Origin: Pseudolabrys sp.
GTDB taxonomy: Bacteria > Pseudomonadota > Alphaproteobacteria > Rhizobiales > Xanthobacteraceae
DNA: 64,000 nucleotides
Assembly: GCA_030684935.1 (NCBI GenBank)
Contig: JAUXXH010000042.1
Coordinates: 1-64,000 of the forward strand
Reading direction: 5' to 3'
Shown here in pieces: positions 39,301 to 47,113 of this stretch. The translations under genes were made by a program, and so were the position numbers. The notes under the pieces are model-generated. The model was not told where the DNA came from. It searched no databases and saw only the letters and a program-made list of their open reading frames with translations. The stretch's first letter is position 1; each line of letters starts with the position of its first letter.

Positions 39301-39468
39301 GCAGGCGCGCCGGGTCGGCAGGTAGAGCGTGGCGCGGGCGAATGCGAGCGGCTCACGCGAGTCCGGAAAGCCGGCAACCAGTTTGCCGCGGCGCAGCGCA
39401 TCGATCAGCGCCGGCAGAAACGGCACTGATGCGGGGATGGTGAAGACGCGGGGGGGCACAACCGGCAT
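36346..39468 (-). CDS. addB: Double-strand break repair protein AddB
   Basis: A 1040-residue partner of AddA with an inactivated helicase-like N-terminal part and a C-terminal nuclease domain. Recognisable features are the N-terminal VFTIPASVPFLPALIDALRRG, the mid-protein VHIYGPLEARLQAIDRVILGGLNEATWP typical of alphaproteobacterial AddB, and the nuclease motif YAIIDYKTGAARTEKQV. It overlaps addA by 4 bases, so expression is coupled. It starts 26 bases from the stop of the MurU-like gene on the same strand. Confidence 0.93.
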   Translation of the reverse strand: MPVVPPRVFTIPASVPFLPALIDALRRGKLVAGFPDSREPLAFARATLYLPTRRACRLARDAFLDALDGNAAILPRIVPLGDIDEDEIIFAQAATGDIAESSLALPRGIESLERRLLLAQLILQWANTAEVRGAAGSPLIANTPSAALGLADDLARLMDDMTTRQIGWDRLDTLVPDDLDEFWQKSLRFLKIARDFWPAQLAELGRIEQAERRDRLIEAEARRMAGSNAPVIAAGSTGSMPATARLLATIATLPHGAVVLPGLDTDLDDDSWRTIGGSADDPTHDGAACAGHAQFAMHALLERIGIGRSEVMTLGDPASHSRERLVSEALRPAATTERWQQRRASAGFADAAANAVATLGMIEAANAEEEALAIAVALREAVETPGKTAALVTPDRALARRVVAALQRWQVPVDDSGGDALADTPAGVFARLAAETALKGLEPVTLLALLKHPLLRLGRPPGAHNAAIAALERALLRGPRPRPGSDALAAALSSFRNNRDQLHRSDPRWLIADDEFDVAAELVARLGAALAPLETLRPHDHKLAALAKAHADTIATLSKDETGEIAALAGHDGAALARAFDDLQTSPTANSLSVARSDYPEVFRTAVGDGTVRRPETRDVRVHIYGPLEARLQAIDRVILGGLNEATWPPETRSEPWLSRPMRRDLGLDPPERRIGLSAHDFAQALGAPEVILSRAAKLAGAPTVTSRFVQRIAALAGDARWKSVLARGNAYVEWARALDHPAQVKAAERPAPTPPVAARPLKLSVTAIEDWLRDPYTIYAKHILRLQPLDAVDTLPGARDRGNVIHGAIGDYTKLFADKAPADPMKELLALGEKHFATLHDYPEARAFWWPRYLRIAQWFASWDMARRADVATLHAEIRGELTFPAGTREFTLSGIADRIERRRNNRYAIIDYKTGAARTEKQVRTGLAPQLTLEAAMLRAGAFKNLAAGPVVEITYVTLKGGNPAGKPIEIEFKEGTPDTQGEHALTRLKQLAATFEDEATPYLSLIHPMWKNHYGDYDHLARVKEWSLSGGEEEGEE

Positions 39469-39494
39469 CCGCGAATCATAGCACGGTTAGCGGC

Positions 39495-40232
39495 TTAGCC
39501 CGCGCTGGCGCCGATCGCGCGTTCGGCCTCGGTGATCGAACCGGGTGTGCCGACATGCATCCACAGCCCTTCGAGCCGCAGGCCGGCGAGGCGGCCTGAT
39601 TCGGCAGCGCGGTCGAACAATTTCGTGAGAGAGAACGCGCCCTGCGGCGCGCCATCAAACAGCTTCGGCGACAGGATCGCCGCGCCGGCATAGACGAAGG
39701 GCGCCACCGCGCGCTCGGCGCGCCGTTGCAAGCGTCCGTCCGGCGCCATGGTGAAATCGCCGCGGCCGTCATAGCCGACGCTGCCGGTGGTCGATGCCAG
39801 CAACAGCAATGCATCCATCGTTGTCGGATCGAAGCCTTGCGCCAGCCGCGTGAGGTTGGGCTTCACGCCGTCGATCCAGATGGTGTCGGAGTTGATGTGG
39901 AAGAACGGCGCGTCACCCAGCTCGGGGAGCGCCTTGACCACGCCGCCGCCGGTGTCGAGCAGCAGGCCGCGCTCGTCGGAAATGACGACCTGCGGTTTGC
40001 TGCGCGCGCCGGTGTGGGCGATGATCTGATCGGCGAGATAATGCACGTTGATCACGGCGCGCTCGACGCCGGCGTCAACGAGCCGGTCGAGGACGTGATC
40101 GAGCAGCGCGCGGCCGTCAACGCGCACCAACGGCTTCGGCAGCGTATCGGTCAGCGGACGCATCCGCGTGCCTAAACCTGCGGCCAGCACCATGGCGCGG
40201 CGCGGCGCGTGTTCGGTCGGCGAAAAGGTCAT
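39495..40232 (-). CDS. murU: Nucleotidyltransferase, MurU-like (NDP-hexose-type)
   Basis: A 245-residue sugar-1-phosphate nucleotidyltransferase. The signature is MVLAAGLGTRMRPLTDTLPKPLVRVDG, followed by HYLADQI, LDTGGGVVKALPELG and HINSDTIWIDG. It overlaps the upstream TsaE-AmgK fusion by 4 bases (ATGA). In Pseudomonas, AmgK phosphorylates N-acetylmuramic acid at C1 and MurU converts the product to UDP-MurNAc, bypassing de novo synthesis. The direct coupling to an AmgK-like kinase argues for that role. Start at 40232 is set by the overlap; the longer frame belongs to the fusion gene. The substrate is inferred, not proved, by sequence. Confidence 0.82.
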   Translation of the reverse strand: MTFSPTEHAPRRAMVLAAGLGTRMRPLTDTLPKPLVRVDGRALLDHVLDRLVDAGVERAVINVHYLADQIIAHTGARSKPQVVISDERGLLLDTGGGVVKALPELGDAPFFHINSDTIWIDGVKPNLTRLAQGFDPTTMDALLLLASTTGSVGYDGRGDFTMAPDGRLQRRAERAVAPFVYAGAAILSPKLFDGAPQGAFSLTKLFDRAAESGRLAGLRLEGLWMHVGTPGSITEAERAIGASAG

Positions 40233-41797
40233 TTCAGCGCCTTCAGCGGGGGGACGTTGGCGCGATACCACGCCTGCAACGGCGCCAGCGAGGGATGCGC
40301 CAGCGATCGCTGCAGATAGCCCCATACGCGCGGCAGATGACGTAAATATTGCGGTTTGCCGTCGCGCATGTCGAGCCGGGCGAAGATACCGAGAATCTTC
40401 GAGGCACGCTGCGCCGCCAGCGTCGCATAAAGCCTCACGAAAGCGGGCGCGTCGAAGTGAGGGTTGGCCTTCAGCCGGGCGCGGGTATACCGCGACAGCA
40501 GCGCGATCTCGGTCAGTTCGGGAACGTCGACGCGGGCGTCCTGCAGCAGCGATGCGACGTCATAGGCGCAAGGCCCCATCACAGCATCCTGAAAATCGAG
40601 CAGGCCGACGCGCGCGACGCCCTCGCGGTCCGGTAGCCACATCAGATTGGGCGAATGAAAATCGCGCAGCACCCAGGTCGGTTCGGCGTCAAGCACAGGC
40701 TGCAGCGCGTCGCGCCACAACACCAGATACGATTGGCGCTTGGCGTCGGACAATTTCGCCTCGAGCTTTGGCAGATACCAGTCGAGCAGCAATTCGACCT
40801 CGATCATCAGCGCATCGATGTCGTAGCGCGGCACCTGGTAGTCGATGCCCGGCTCGACGGCGAGCAGATCGGGCACGGGCACGCTGTGCAGTTCGGCCAG
40901 CAGGTCGACGGCCGCTTCGTAACGCGGCTCGATCGGCGCCGGCGGCTTGCCCTCCACGACGGTCTCCTCGCCGAGGTCTTCCAGCAGCAACAGGCCGTTG
41001 TCGCGGTCGGCGGAGACAATCGCCGGCGCTGAAAAGCCGCGCTCGCGCAGCGCCCGCGCCATGGCGATGAAGGGCGTCACGTCCTCGGCGAGATGGGCGA
41101 TGGCGCTGTAGGGCTTGCCGTCGCGCACCGCCGGTCCGTCCGGACGGCGCGGCGAATTCATCAACACATAATGGGCGCGGTCGATCGACAGCCGCTCATA
41201 GGCGCGGGTTGAGGCGTCGCCTTGCATGTGGCGGCGTTCGGCCTGGCCGAATCCGGCGCGGGCCAGGAAGCGGCGGATCATGGCGATGCGTTCGGCGCGC
41301 GGCGCGAAGGCGCCATAGCCGGTGACGCGGGCGTGTCGAAACGTCTCGCCCTGCTGCGGCACCAGGGTCAGCGCCACGTCGAGACGGTCGGGCGGCAGGA
41401 ATCCGGCGGCACGGTCGGGCCATTCCAGCAGCGTCACCGCGCCCTCGGAGACGTCCTCGAATCCGAGTTCGGCCAGTTCCGACGGCCCGCTCAGCCGGTA
41501 CAGGTCGGCATGGACCAGCGGGAAGCGCGGCAGGTCGTAGACCTGCATCAGGGTGAAGGTCGGGCTTGGCACCTCGATGGTGTCGTCGCCGCCGAGATGA
41601 CGAATCAATGCACGGGCGAAGGTGCTCTTGCCGGCGCCGAGATCGCCGGACAGCGTCACCAGGTCGCCGGGGCCAAGGACCGCGGCGATATCGACCACCA
41701 GACGGCGCGTGGCCTGTTCGTCGGCCAGCGCCACCGTAAAACTGTAGCCGCCGGTAGTGGTGGGAAACATCGAATCATCCGTTCTTTCGGTAACCAT
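40229..41797 (-). CDS. TsaE-AmgK fusion: tRNA t6A ATPase subunit joined to a sugar kinase
   Basis: A 522-residue two-domain protein. Residues 1 to about 150 are TsaE, the ATPase partner of TsaD in tRNA t6A synthesis: Walker A TLSGDLGAGKSTFARALI, then VPSPTFTLMQVY and HADLYRL and LEWPDR. The rest (from about 170) is an aminoglycoside phosphotransferase-like kinase related to AmgK (anomeric MurNAc/GlcNAc kinase): GDASTRAYERL, LLLLEDLGEE, VLRDFHSPNLMWL as the catalytic loop, and VGLLDFQDAVMGPCAYD as the metal loop. The stop overlaps murU by 4 bases. A second ATG at 41770 is possible as the start. The fusion occurs in related bacteria. It links tRNA modification with cell-wall recycling in one polypeptide. 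Confidence 0.85.
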   Translation of the reverse strand: MVTERTDDSMFPTTTGGYSFTVALADEQATRRLVVDIAAVLGPGDLVTLSGDLGAGKSTFARALIRHLGGDDTIEVPSPTFTLMQVYDLPRFPLVHADLYRLSGPSELAELGFEDVSEGAVTLLEWPDRAAGFLPPDRLDVALTLVPQQGETFRHARVTGYGAFAPRAERIAMIRRFLARAGFGQAERRHMQGDASTRAYERLSIDRAHYVLMNSPRRPDGPAVRDGKPYSAIAHLAEDVTPFIAMARALRERGFSAPAIVSADRDNGLLLLEDLGEETVVEGKPPAPIEPRYEAAVDLLAELHSVPVPDLLAVEPGIDYQVPRYDIDALMIEVELLLDWYLPKLEAKLSDAKRQSYLVLWRDALQPVLDAEPTWVLRDFHSPNLMWLPDREGVARVGLLDFQDAVMGPCAYDVASLLQDARVDVPELTEIALLSRYTRARLKANPHFDAPAFVRLYATLAAQRASKILGIFARLDMRDGKPQYLRHLPRVWGYLQRSLAHPSLAPLQAWYRANVPPLKALK

Positions 41798-42009
41798 CTT
41801 ATAGACGTGGAAGCCCGGGATGGAACATAGAGTTCAGCGGCCCCTGTATCGCCACGGTATCACCCTTGTCCCGTCGCGATTTTGCTGGTCATGCCACACC
41901 GATGACACGATGGAATGTGGTGTGTCGTTTTACATGGCAGCGTTTGGAACGCATGCCGAGCATTGGCGTTTGCCCTCCAATGGGGCATCCGAATAAAGGA
42001 ACTTCGACT

Positions 42010-42405
42010 ATGCGTAATCTTCTCAAGGGTTTTTGTGTTGCCGCCGCGATCGCGGCCGTTTCGACGCCGGCGTTGGCCCAGCAGATGGTGGACGAACGTT
42101 ACCCGCACACGTACCGCTACGCGGCACCGGTTGCCGGCGCTGTTGTCGGTACTGCGGTCGGCGTCGGCCTTTATAATGGCTGGTACGGCAGCGGTTCGTT
42201 CGTCTCCGCATTTCCTGTCTCCGCAGCAGGCGCTGCGGTCGTCGGTGGCGTTGCCGGTGTCGGCACCGTCGTGCTGATCGATGCCTTCACGCAGAAATGC
42301 GCCGGCTTCCAGGCGATCCTCGGCATGAACAAGGCGCACTGCGTCAACGGCGAATACATGCCCCACGGTGCGCCGCGTCATCATCGCCGCGTTGCACGTC
42401 GCTAG
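42010..42405 (+). CDS. Small secreted glycine-rich protein, unknown function
   Basis: A 131-residue protein with a clear signal peptide (MRNLLKGFCVAAAIAAVSTPALA, cleaved before QQ). The mature part has two short hydrophobic, Gly/Ala-rich segments (APVAGAVVGTAVGVGLY and AAGAAVVGGVAGVGTVVLIDAF) and ends in a basic, histidine-rich tail (APRHHRRVARR), with two cysteines near residues 98 and 112. I do not recognise a family. It faces away from the murU operon, has its own terminator 15 bases downstream, and so is a free-standing gene. The 212-base region upstream should hold its promoter. Confidence 0.75.
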   Translation: MRNLLKGFCVAAAIAAVSTPALAQQMVDERYPHTYRYAAPVAGAVVGTAVGVGLYNGWYGSGSFVSAFPVSAAGAAVVGGVAGVGTVVLIDAFTQKCAGFQAILGMNKAHCVNGEYMPHGAPRHHRRVARR

Positions 42406-42420
42406 TAGAAACTGAAATCA

Positions 42421-42452
42421 GGCCTCCGCGGTTCGCCGCGGAGGCCTTTTTT
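42421..42452 (+). terminator. Intrinsic terminator after the small secreted protein
   Basis: A perfect 11-bp stem GGCCTCCGCGG / CCGCGGAGGCC with a TTCG loop is followed by six T residues. It begins 15 bases after the stop codon of the small secreted protein gene. Confidence 0.92.
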
Positions 42453-42575
42453 GTGGCCATGTGAAACAGCCGTCATGAGCGGTTGGCTGACATTCGGCCT
42501 GACGTCTTGCTCTGGCCTTCGGACCGTGGTTGATCGGCAATCTGATTCAAATGGGATCAGTGCCGGGGAATGCCG

Positions 42576-43436
42576 ATGACCGAATTGTGCCAAGGGCCCG
42601 ACCTTTCGCCGCGGGTACCACGTTTGAAAGCCCCGCCGGGTACGACCGACACACATTTTCACTTGTTCGGACCGGCCGAAAAATATCCCTACGACCCCGA
42701 TCGCGAATACACGCCGCCCGATGCGACGCCGCAGATGGCGCGCCGGCATTTCGACGCGCTCGGCGTCGAGCGGATCGTTGCGGTTCAAGCCAGCGTCTAC
42801 AAGCTCGACAATCGCTGCCAGCTCGATGGCGTCGCCGAGATAGGCCTGCCGTTTCGCGCCGTCGTCACCGTCCCCAAGGAGACCACCGACGCAGAGCTGG
42901 ACGCGCTGGAAGAGCGCGGCGCCTGCGGCGTGCGCTTCATCATGGCGCATGCCGGCGGCCTGCCGCCTGAGGACCTCGAGTTCTACGCCGACCGCATGAA
43001 GGAGCTGGGCTGGCATCTTCAGTTGATGGTCAAGCCGGGGCACCTCATCCAACTGGCGCCGCGTCTGTCCAAGCTGAGCTGTCCGTTCGTCATCGATCAC
43101 ATGGCGATGGTGAAGCCGGCCGATGGTTTGCAGCAGCCGGCGTTCCAGGCGCTGCTGCGTCTGGTCAAGCTCGGTCATTGCTGGGTCAAGATCACGGGCG
43201 CCTACCGCCTGTCGGAGCAGGGCCCGATCTATGGCGATCTGGCGCCTTTCGCCCGCGCGCTCGCCGAGGCCGCGCCGCGGCGGCTGGTCTGGGGCAGCGA
43301 CTGGCCGCATCCCGCGCACAAGGGCGTCATGCCGAATGACGCCGATTTGCTCGATCTGTTGCAGGAGTGGATCCCGGACGCTGCCGTGCGCAAGCAGATC
43401 CTGGTCGACAATCCGGCGGCGCTGTACGGGTTCTAG
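42576..43436 (+). CDS. Amidohydrolase-2 family protein, LigI-like
   Basis: A 286-residue TIM-barrel metal-dependent hydrolase. The metal-binding opening TTDTHFHLFGP and the late WGSDWPHP (aspartate and histidines) place it in the amidohydrolase-2 family, near 2-pyrone-4,6-dicarboxylate hydrolases. VQASVYKLDN, GVRFIMAHAGG and HMAMVKP are also typical. The start is set at the second ATG (42576) because GGGGA lies six bases before it; an ATG at 42570 is only one base from that sequence. No aromatic-degradation gene lies nearby, so the substrate is open. The gene sits convergent with divL, with stops one base apart (43436 and 43437). Confidence 0.85.
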   Translation: MTELCQGPDLSPRVPRLKAPPGTTDTHFHLFGPAEKYPYDPDREYTPPDATPQMARRHFDALGVERIVAVQASVYKLDNRCQLDGVAEIGLPFRAVVTVPKETTDAELDALEERGACGVRFIMAHAGGLPPEDLEFYADRMKELGWHLQLMVKPGHLIQLAPRLSKLSCPFVIDHMAMVKPADGLQQPAFQALLRLVKLGHCWVKITGAYRLSEQGPIYGDLAPFARALAEAAPRRLVWGSDWPHPAHKGVMPNDADLLDLLQEWIPDAAVRKQILVDNPAALYGF

Positions 43437-45986
43437 TTACGCCGCGCTTTGCTTGGCCGCGTGTGCGACCGGGAATACGCAGGTCACCGTGGTGCCCTCG
43501 CCCAGCGTCGAGTCGATCGCCACCGTGCCGCCGTGCAGTTCGACGAAGGAGCGCACCAGCGACAGACCGAGTCCGGTGCCGCGATGCTGCGAGCCGCGCG
43601 AGTCGGTTTCAAACCAGTCGAACACCTTGTCGGCCGATTCCGGCGGAATCCCGTGCCCGTGGTCGATTACGGTGAACGTAACCGCGTCGGCATGCCGCTC
43701 CGCGGTCAGGGTGACGGTGCCGCCCGGTGACGAGAAGCCGACGGCGTTGGACAGAAGATTGAACAAAATCTGCCGCAGCCGGCGTTCGTCGGCCGGGAAG
43801 CTGCCGATGCGGGCGGCGGCCTGGATATCGAGCGTGATGTTGCTCTTGATCAGCCGGTCCTGCACGCCTTCGGCGGCGGCATTCATGCTGGCGCGAATGT
43901 CGACGTCGCTCAGATTGAGCGTCATGGCGCCGGCATCGATGGTGGCCAGATCGAGGATGTTGTTGATCAGCGCCAGCAGCGCGTTGGTCGAGGTGGTGAT
44001 GTAGCCGAGATATTCGTGCTGCTTGTCGTTGAGCGCGCCGAATGCCGGGTCGCCGAGCAGATTGGCAAAGCCGATGATGTTGGTGAGCGGCGAGCGCAGT
44101 TCGTAGCTCACGTGATGCACGAAATCGATCTTGATGCCGTCGGCGGCCACCAGCGCCTCGTTGCGCTCGCGTAGCGCGCGTTCGACGTTCACGGTATCGG
44201 TGACGTCCTGGAAGGTCACCAGCGTGGCGCCGTCCGGCAGCGGCATGGTGGTCATGTCGATCATGACGCCGTCGCGCCGCTCGATCCGGCCGATCACCGG
44301 CTCGCGGCCGTCGATCGCGGTCACCGCGCCGCGCAGGTCGCGCCACACCGTGTTGTCGTCGTGAAGCGCCTGGCACCATGCGGTCACCGCCTCGACGTGC
44401 GGATGGGCGTCGAGCGCCTCGATGCCAAGCTTCCACATGCGCTGGAACGCCGAGTTGTGCAGCCGCACGCGGCCGTCGCTGCCGAACACCGCGACGGCTT
44501 CGGCCAGATGATCGAGCGTCTCGCCCTGCACCTTGATCAGCGCCGCGTAGCGCCGGTGCATGTCCAGCCGCTCGGTCACGTCATCATAGAGATAGGTCAC
44601 GCCGCCTTCCGGGTTGGGCGTGGTGACGACGCGCAGCGTGCGCCCGTCCGGAAGGTGCCACATCTGCTCCTTCGGCTCGACCGACCGGTAGGCTTCGTAC
44701 AGCTGCTGCTTCCACTGCCGGAAGTCTTGCTGCTCCGGCAGTTTGCGGTTGCTGCGCAACGTGTCGAGCACCGCCGAATCGGTCGGCGTCTGGTCGAGCA
44801 TGCCTTCGTTGAGGTCGAACAGCGAACGGAAGGCCGTGTTGTAGAACGTCAGCTTGCGATCGACGTTGAAGACGGCGACCCCGGTGGCGAGCTGGTCGAG
44901 GACGCGGCGATGCGCCTCCGCCATGCGCGTGAGCTCGGTGCGCATCGCCTCAAGTTCGGTGCGGTCGATGGCCATGCCGGCGCTGCCGGCGCCGCTCGGG
45001 GCGTCGATGACGTCGAAGATGCGGCGCTGGCCGGCGGCGATGGCCGGCAGCCGCCCGGCGTAGGGCTCGCCGGCGGTGCGGGCACGCGCCAGTTCGTCGC
45101 GCCCGGCGCGGTCGAGCAGTTCGAGCTCGCGCTTGACGGCGCCGGCGGCGTCTTCGGCTTCGACGGCGCTGGCATAGGCCTGGTTGACGAATATCAGCCG
45201 GCCGCTGGCGTCGCGCGCCCAGACCGGCGCTGGCAGCGAATCGAGCAGCGCCTTCATGGTCTCGACGTCGCTGTTGAGTTTGTCGTGGCGGGCTGCGAGG
45301 TCGACCAGTTCGCGCTCGATACCGCTGACATCGCGCAGTCGCAGCACCGCGCGGCCGCCGATGGCGCGGCCTTCGGCCTCGACCGGCCGTCCGGCGCGTG
45401 TGGTCAGCGTCATGACGAAGCCGCGGCCCTGGCTGCGCAAGGTCTCGACCGCATGCTCCATGCGCTGGGCGGCGGCGGGCTCGAGCCAGTTGCCGAAGGC
45501 AAGCACGCGCTCGATCACGCTGCCGGGCGCGATCAGGCCGGAATCGCCGAGGATTTCCGGCTCGTCCTTGCCGGCGGCCCAGGCCACCAGCACTTGCGGC
45601 TCCGACATCAGCAGCGCCTTGAGCCGGTCGACTTCGGCATGCAGTTCCACCACCTGGTCGCGCGCGACGACATCGCTGCGCGCGGCGTCACGGCGCGCCC
45701 GCAGCAGCACGATGGCGGCGAGCAAAGCGAAGAAGATCATGCCCAGCGTCAGCGCGAGCACGGTGACGTCCTGATGGCCGAGGGTGGCGCTGGCGCCGTC
45801 GATCGCCTCGGCAAAGACCGAGCCGCCCTCGGTTTCTGTTTCGGTCTGAGCTTGCGCCGGCGTGACAAAGTCGATGCCGGGAAGAGGCGCGGCGCACAGC
45901 ATTGCGATCGCGCAGACGGCCAGGAATCCGTTTCGCTGCGGACGAGAACGACATCTCTCGTTCGCCGTCCGGATGGTCTCCGGCAT
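43437..45986 (-). CDS. divL: DivL-type atypical histidine kinase (tyrosine in the H-box)
   Basis: An 849-residue membrane protein. N-terminal signal-like segment, one transmembrane helix near 74-96, then a coiled coil, several PAS-type domains (about 250-600), a DHp domain and a HATPase. The H-box reads FVHHVSYELRSPLTNIIGF with Tyr628 where kinases have histidine, the hallmark of DivL, which in Caulobacter controls the CckA-CtrA cell-cycle pathway. The ATP-binding part keeps the N-box LFNLLSNAVGFSS, G1 DHGHGIP and G2 GTGLGLSLV. In relatives divL also lies near tsaE and the murU-type gene. Identity is inferred from the Tyr substitution, domain layout and context. Confidence 0.87.
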   Translation of the reverse strand: MPETIRTANERCRSRPQRNGFLAVCAIAMLCAAPLPGIDFVTPAQAQTETETEGGSVFAEAIDGASATLGHQDVTVLALTLGMIFFALLAAIVLLRARRDAARSDVVARDQVVELHAEVDRLKALLMSEPQVLVAWAAGKDEPEILGDSGLIAPGSVIERVLAFGNWLEPAAAQRMEHAVETLRSQGRGFVMTLTTRAGRPVEAEGRAIGGRAVLRLRDVSGIERELVDLAARHDKLNSDVETMKALLDSLPAPVWARDASGRLIFVNQAYASAVEAEDAAGAVKRELELLDRAGRDELARARTAGEPYAGRLPAIAAGQRRIFDVIDAPSGAGSAGMAIDRTELEAMRTELTRMAEAHRRVLDQLATGVAVFNVDRKLTFYNTAFRSLFDLNEGMLDQTPTDSAVLDTLRSNRKLPEQQDFRQWKQQLYEAYRSVEPKEQMWHLPDGRTLRVVTTPNPEGGVTYLYDDVTERLDMHRRYAALIKVQGETLDHLAEAVAVFGSDGRVRLHNSAFQRMWKLGIEALDAHPHVEAVTAWCQALHDDNTVWRDLRGAVTAIDGREPVIGRIERRDGVMIDMTTMPLPDGATLVTFQDVTDTVNVERALRERNEALVAADGIKIDFVHHVSYELRSPLTNIIGFANLLGDPAFGALNDKQHEYLGYITTSTNALLALINNILDLATIDAGAMTLNLSDVDIRASMNAAAEGVQDRLIKSNITLDIQAAARIGSFPADERRLRQILFNLLSNAVGFSSPGGTVTLTAERHADAVTFTVIDHGHGIPPESADKVFDWFETDSRGSQHRGTGLGLSLVRSFVELHGGTVAIDSTLGEGTTVTCVFPVAHAAKQSAA

Positions 45987-46008
45987 TCAGTGCTGCCCCA
46001 GGGATGCG

Positions 46009-46079
46009 AACGGTGTCCGCCACACCGTTTCGAATCGCTGGACTTTACTCCTGCGGGGACTCGCCCCGAAAGAGTCCAG
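46009..46079. promoter_or_regulatory. Two palindromes between rrf2 and divL
   Basis: An inverted repeat AACGGTGT-CCGCC-ACACCGTT (46009-46029) is followed by a larger nested one (46038-46079): outer CTGGACT/AGTCCAG and inner CGGGG/CCCCG. They lie 22-93 bases upstream of the divL ATG. They could be operators for the Rrf2-type regulator encoded next door, a terminator for its message, or leader structures of divL. Confidence 0.5.
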
Positions 46080-46125
46080 ATCGTGAACGTCGAATTGTCG
46101 TTTCGCCGCGGCGAAATCCTGCCGG

Positions 46126-46557
46126 TTACGCGGGTTCGGCGGGCGGGCCGGTGAGTGTGCCGGCGCGCATGATCATGTCTTCGACATTGATCCGGCCGAG
46201 CGCTGCCGAGAACGTGCGCTCGGCTTCGACCAGCGCCGGGCGCACCACGTCTGTCACCAGCATCGAGGCCGGCAGCGGCACCTCGTCGGCCTCCTCGGCG
46301 CTGCCGGCGGAGCGTAGGATGTCCTCGGCGGTGATGAGTTTCTGTTCGCGCGCCAGCTCGTAGCCGCCATGCGGGCCGCGGATCCCTTTCAGGATACCGT
46401 CGCGCACCAGCGCCTGCAGCACCGGCTCAAGATGCCGCGGCGGGAGCTCATGGCGGGCAGCAAGCGTTTTGGCCGACACCGGCCGGCCGCGCGCGTACAG
46501 GGCGATATCGATAACGGCGGCAATGGCAAGGATGCCTTTGCGGGACACCAGGGGCAT
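46126..46557 (-). CDS. Rrf2 family transcriptional regulator without cysteines
   Basis: A 143-residue winged-helix protein of the Rrf2/IscR type: KGILAIAAVIDIALYARGRPVSAKTLAARHELPPRHLEPVLQALVRDGILKGIRGPHGGYELAR (DNA-binding part, shown here across two segments) then ITAEDILRS. The region that holds the three Fe-S cysteines in IscR has none, so it should not bind an iron-sulfur cluster in that way. It lies 139 bases upstream of divL and 81 bases downstream of dut, all on the minus strand. The palindromes on both sides of this gene make it a candidate autoregulator and a regulator of divL. Confidence 0.85.
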   Translation of the reverse strand: MPLVSRKGILAIAAVIDIALYARGRPVSAKTLAARHELPPRHLEPVLQALVRDGILKGIRGPHGGYELAREQKLITAEDILRSAGSAEEADEVPLPASMLVTDVVRPALVEAERTFSAALGRINVEDMIMRAGTLTGPPAEPA

Positions 46558-46562
46558 GAGGC

Positions 46563-46586
46563 ACCACTCGCGACAAGTTGAGTGGT
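46563..46586. promoter_or_regulatory. Inverted repeat before the rrf2 start (candidate operator)
   Basis: A perfect 7-bp inverted repeat, ACCACTC and GAGTGGT with a 10-base spacer, ends five bases upstream of the Rrf2-type start codon. Rrf2 proteins often repress their own genes by binding short dyad sites near the start, which makes this a plausible autoregulatory operator. Confidence 0.5.
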
Positions 46587-46638
46587 AATAGGCTACAGTC
46601 GTCCATCCGTCTACCTGAAAACAAAGAAATCTCGAGTC

Positions 46639-47091
46639 TCAACCCCCGGTGGAGCCGAATCCGCCGGTTCCACGCTGGGTTCCATCGAGCGACGCGACCT
46701 CGCGCAACAGTGCCCGGGTGACAGGCGCGATCACCATTTGCGCGATGCGGGTGCCGCGCGCGATTTCGACCGGATCGCCGCCATGGTTGATCAGCAGCAC
46801 CTGCACCTCGCCGCGATAGTCGGCGTCGATGGTGCCGGGCGCATTCAGCACGGTGAGCCCCTGCTTGGCGGCCAGCCCCGAGCGCGGCCGCACCTGCGCT
46901 TCGTATCCCTCCGGCAAAGCGATGGCGATGCCGGTCGGCACCAGCATGCGCGCGCCGGGCGCGATCGACAGCGGCTTGCCGGCCGGCACAGCGGCGATGA
47001 GGTCGAGCCCGGCGGCCAGCGCGCTCTGATAGGACGGCAAAGGCAGATCATGGCCGTGGGCGAGGCGCATGATGCGGACGTCGGTGGTCAT
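46639..47091 (-). CDS. dut: dUTP diphosphatase
   Basis: A 150-residue trimeric dUTPase hydrolysing dUTP to dUMP. All five motifs are visible: AGLDLIAAV (I), [10 protein letters not shown] (II), [11 protein letters not shown] (III), [10 protein letters not shown] (IV) and [10 protein letters not shown] (V). It follows coaBC by 22 bases on the same strand, the conserved alphaproteobacterial order coaBC-dut. Confidence 0.96.
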   Translation of the reverse strand: MTTDVRIMRLAHGHDLPLPSYQSALAAGLDLIAAVPAGKPLSIAPGARMLVPTGIAIALPEGYEAQVRPRSGLAAKQGLTVLNAPGTIDADYRGEVQVLLINHGGDPVEIARGTRIAQMVIAPVTRALLREVASLDGTQRGTGGFGSTGG

Positions 47092-47113
47092 GGATCGATT
47101 TGCTTTCTTTTTT

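Noticed and set aside
36403-39429. A 1008-codon open frame on the plus strand opposite addB
   Set aside because: It is an antisense shadow of a high-GC gene; its translation is arginine/glutamine-rich with no domain, and addB on the other strand is clearly real.
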